A DNA stretch of 64,000 bases from Asterochloris sp. CNOR1 (lineage: Eukaryota > Chlorophyta > Trebouxiophyceae > Trebouxiales > Trebouxiaceae). The stretch spans positions 1,674,001 to 1,738,000 of the forward strand of contig OZ017759.1 of the NCBI GenBank assembly GCA_963969365.1. Reading direction: 5' to 3'. This document shows, piece by piece, positions 62,873 to 64,000 of the stretch. The position numbers were made by a program, and so were the translations under genes. How positions within the stretch are numbered: the stretch's first letter is position 1; each line of letters starts with the position of its first letter. Below the pieces are notes generated by a model. That model was given only the letters and a program-made list of their open reading frames with translations, ran no database searches and was not told the origin of the DNA.

Positions 62873-63139
62873 TGCTACATGCCGGTAATCTCATTCATGC
62901 GTTGACATGTTGTTCAGCATGGCTGCTCAAGGTGTTCATCTTCCTTTCTGGGGATCTGTACCTAGCCAACATGCTGTCAACAAGGGTCCCCATTACTTCG
63001 CTGACGGTCCTTACCTGCCTGCACACACCACATGCACACAGAACGCACAGCCGGCCCTGGTCAACTCTGCTGACATCTGAAGGCACCTGGCAATGGGAGA
63101 GCAGCTGTTCATGCCAGGCTCAGTCAGCCCAGACACCAG

Positions 63140-64000
63140 GTGAGCAGGCTGCCTAAATGGCCATCTCAGCAGAAGCAGAGCTCCAGTTGTTCTGGTGCTG
63201 CAGAGGCCCCCGCTAAGGAGCGAAGGGCGGCCAGTGAAGCACATTACGATGTTGTTGTTACACGAGAGCAGGGCAAAAATGGGGAGTTCACCAACCTGCT
63301 GGAGCAGGAAGGGCTTGCAGTCCTTGAGATGCCTTTGGTAGAGACCACACCAGGAGCCGATAGGTGAGGGGAGGCTGAGTGCCTTTGGGCAAGCTTAGTG
63401 CGACGGCGGGGCATCCGTTAAGCACAGTGCTGAGCACCAGGGCCAGGTGTGCCCAACGCTGCAGTTATGTTGCGGCCACCCGCTATGTGAGTCTGCTGCT
63501 GCTGCTGCAGGCACCAGCTACCCACCCAGCTACAGGCACAGCACTTTGATTGGGTGGTCATCACCTCCCCAGAAGCAGCAGCTGTGTTTCTGGAAGAGTG
63601 GCAGGCTGCAGGCAAGCCAAAGGTGATGCCCCTGATGGCATCTGAACTCGCTGTGGACCCCACACGCTGGCTGGTGTGTCTGCCATCACTGCACTGACTT
63701 CTGGGGAGCATGCACCAGAAGTGTACATCCCTGGCTGATGCTGTATTGGGTGCAGCATCTGCTGCGCCTCTGTATGCTGCCCATGCCCAGACTAGGCCTT
63801 CTGCTGCAGGTGCGCATTGCCGTCGTTGGGGAGGGGACCGGGAAATGCATCAGGGCAGCTGGGCAGCCAGACCTGCTCTGCCTGGAATACACTGCCACAG
63901 TGGTAAACATCGTCCCTGGTGTGGCGCTTGGCCTATGCTAAGGCATGAGTCCATGGCTAGCTTGCAATGCTTCGCTGAGATATGTGGTCTGCTTGCTTGA
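63140..64000 (+). CDS. UROS: Uroporphyrinogen-III synthase, plastid; partial at both ends
   Basis: This enzyme (HemD) closes and flips ring D of hydroxymethylbilane in tetrapyrrole synthesis; in algae it acts in the plastid. Exons about 63140-63363, 63511-63622 and 63810-63902 join in phase; the rest lies beyond 64000. The peptide has [56 protein letters not shown] and [20 protein letters not shown]. The R-E-x-G-K-N, P-L-V/I-E, W-x-x-(I/F)-TS-x-x-(A/G) and VG-x-(G/K)-T motifs in that order are characteristic. The N-terminal Ser/Gln/Lys-rich stretch could be the end of a transit peptide; its start codon was not placed, and 63140 is the leftmost open codon, not a claimed start. Confidence 0.85.

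Overview
This window looks like nuclear DNA of a green alga, probably a trebouxiophyte-like chlorophyte. That placement is inferred from gene content and gene structure, not from a phylogeny. The genes are dense, lie on both strands, and are cut into short exons (mostly 50-250 nt) by GT-AG introns whose acceptors are nearly always tgcag. Several products are plant or plastid types: a nuclear-encoded plastid ribosomal protein L31, uroporphyrinogen-III synthase, a relative of the Arabidopsis chloroplast protein At4g37920, a PLP3 phosducin-like protein, an AGD6/7-type ArfGAP and a type I metacaspase. TAG, TGA and TAA all serve as stops, so the code is standard. Exon structures were built by hand from splice motifs, codon phase and remembered family sequences; nothing was aligned by software.

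Layout. 0-9 kb: an ARM/HEAT-like protein (-), the KEOPS subunit Pcc1 (+), a 2OG-Fe(II) oxygenase (-), two unidentified small genes (-) and plastid bL31 (-). 9.4-14.2 kb: the Golgi transport protein SFT2 (+) and the ER membrane protein VAP27 (-). 14.6-26.5 kb: one very long coiled-coil gene (+). 27.5-33.3 kb: ArfGAP (-). 34.8-39.2 kb: SmD2 (-) and PLP3 (+). 39.5-43.3 kb: a 101-aa orphan (+), an F-box protein (-) and a short-chain dehydrogenase (+) that starts 88 bp from the F-box gene. 43.5-54.1 kb: the At4g37920-like gene (-) and a 13-exon type I metacaspase (-). 55.4-57.5 kb: a decayed-looking gene with a kinase-like C-terminus (-). 58.7-60.5 kb: a 5'-truncated LINE (-). 60.5-64 kb: a membrane RING-H2 ligase (+), a 153-aa orphan (-) and the 5' part of uroporphyrinogen-III synthase (+), cut by the window edge.

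The genes are mostly housekeeping. Vesicle traffic is well represented (SFT2, VAP27, ArfGAP), as are protein folding and turnover (PLP3, F-box, RING-H2, metacaspase) and RNA or tRNA work (Pcc1, SmD2). No operon-like or defence cluster is evident.

The most unusual signal is inside the introns. In at least a dozen introns from nearly every large gene, the intron carries two to five degenerate, roughly tandem copies (about 65-160 bp apart) of the neighbouring exon edge together with its splice site, either acceptor plus exon start or exon end plus donor. The clearest arrays are at 25.49-25.94, 22.27-22.66, 20.66-21.24, 38.19-38.41, 28.42-28.69 and 29.91-30.40 kb. They produce many decoy splice sites and suggest that introns here grow, or were born, by tandem duplication across splice junctions.
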